Under the pieces are notes generated by a model. That model saw only the letters and a list, made by a program, of their open reading frames with translations, had not been told where the DNA came from and ran no database searches. The translations under genes were made by a program, and so were the position numbers. This document shows positions 60,328 to 64,000 of a stretch of 64,000 bases of DNA, one piece after another (the first letter of the stretch is position 1; each line of letters starts with the position of its first letter). This DNA comes from Phragmites australis (lineage: Eukaryota; Streptophyta; Magnoliopsida; Poales; Poaceae), in NCBI RefSeq assembly GCF_958298935.1, contig NC_084921.1, positions 46,967,001 to 47,031,000 of the forward strand, written 5' to 3'.

Positions 60328-64000
<3,673 letters not shown>

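Overview
This window is plant nuclear DNA from a grass (Poaceae). The genes have many introns with GT/AG borders, GC-rich first exons and AT-rich introns. Their products are plant families: PIN-LIKES auxin carrier, STAR/KH protein, WOX13-clade homeobox, LRR receptor kinase. The space between genes is filled with grass-type transposons. I cannot name the species. There are no bacterial, organellar or viral operons.

Five genes look intact or intact as far as the window shows: a PIN-LIKES (PILS) transporter (2824-6153, +, 10 coding exons, 433 aa), a C2-domain protein (8350-9546, +, 2 exons, 313 aa), a STAR-type KH RNA-binding protein (16063-19379, +, 7 exons, 284 aa), a WOX13-clade homeobox factor (33734-36527, +, 3 exons, 270 aa) and the 3' part of an LRR VIII-1-type receptor-like kinase (60328 to beyond 64000, -). 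I re-spliced these from the sequence and every exon phase closes. They do not form a pathway.

Broken genes: a PPR gene (9600-11350, -) with three frameshifts and a stop; two tandem copies of a nucleotide-diphospho-sugar transferase exon (56267-56743 and 57187-57573) sharing one nonsense codon and one frameshift; an RBR E3 ligase exon fragment (59041-59140); and an NB-LRR fragment (41585-41760).

Mobile DNA dominates the rest. A long-TIR Mutator-like MITE (12448-13157) and a second one (48141-48706) each have 9-bp target duplications. A Stowaway MITE lies at 14199-14452. A degenerate region (about 19.4-31.3 kb) carries a FAR1/MULE transposase relic (+) facing a transposon-type gene of the Ulp1-associated kind (-). 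A diverged gypsy LTR piece lies at about 31.7-32.5 kb. A PIF/Harbinger element (37093-47888, TAA target duplication) has ORF1 (+) and a DDE transposase (-) arranged tail to tail; the transposase is split by a 4,007-bp solo LTR (42822-46828) with a perfect 5-bp duplication CCGAG. A LINE relic (about 48.7-52.2 kb) is interrupted by a Helitron-like insertion. A nested foldback element lies at 53.4-54.8 kb, and copia-LTR and Helitron-like remnants at 55.3-56.2 kb.

The clearest results are the nested insertion history at 37-48 kb, the shared-lesion duplication at 56-57.6 kb and the facing FAR1/Ulp1-type pair. I found no convincing undescribed system.
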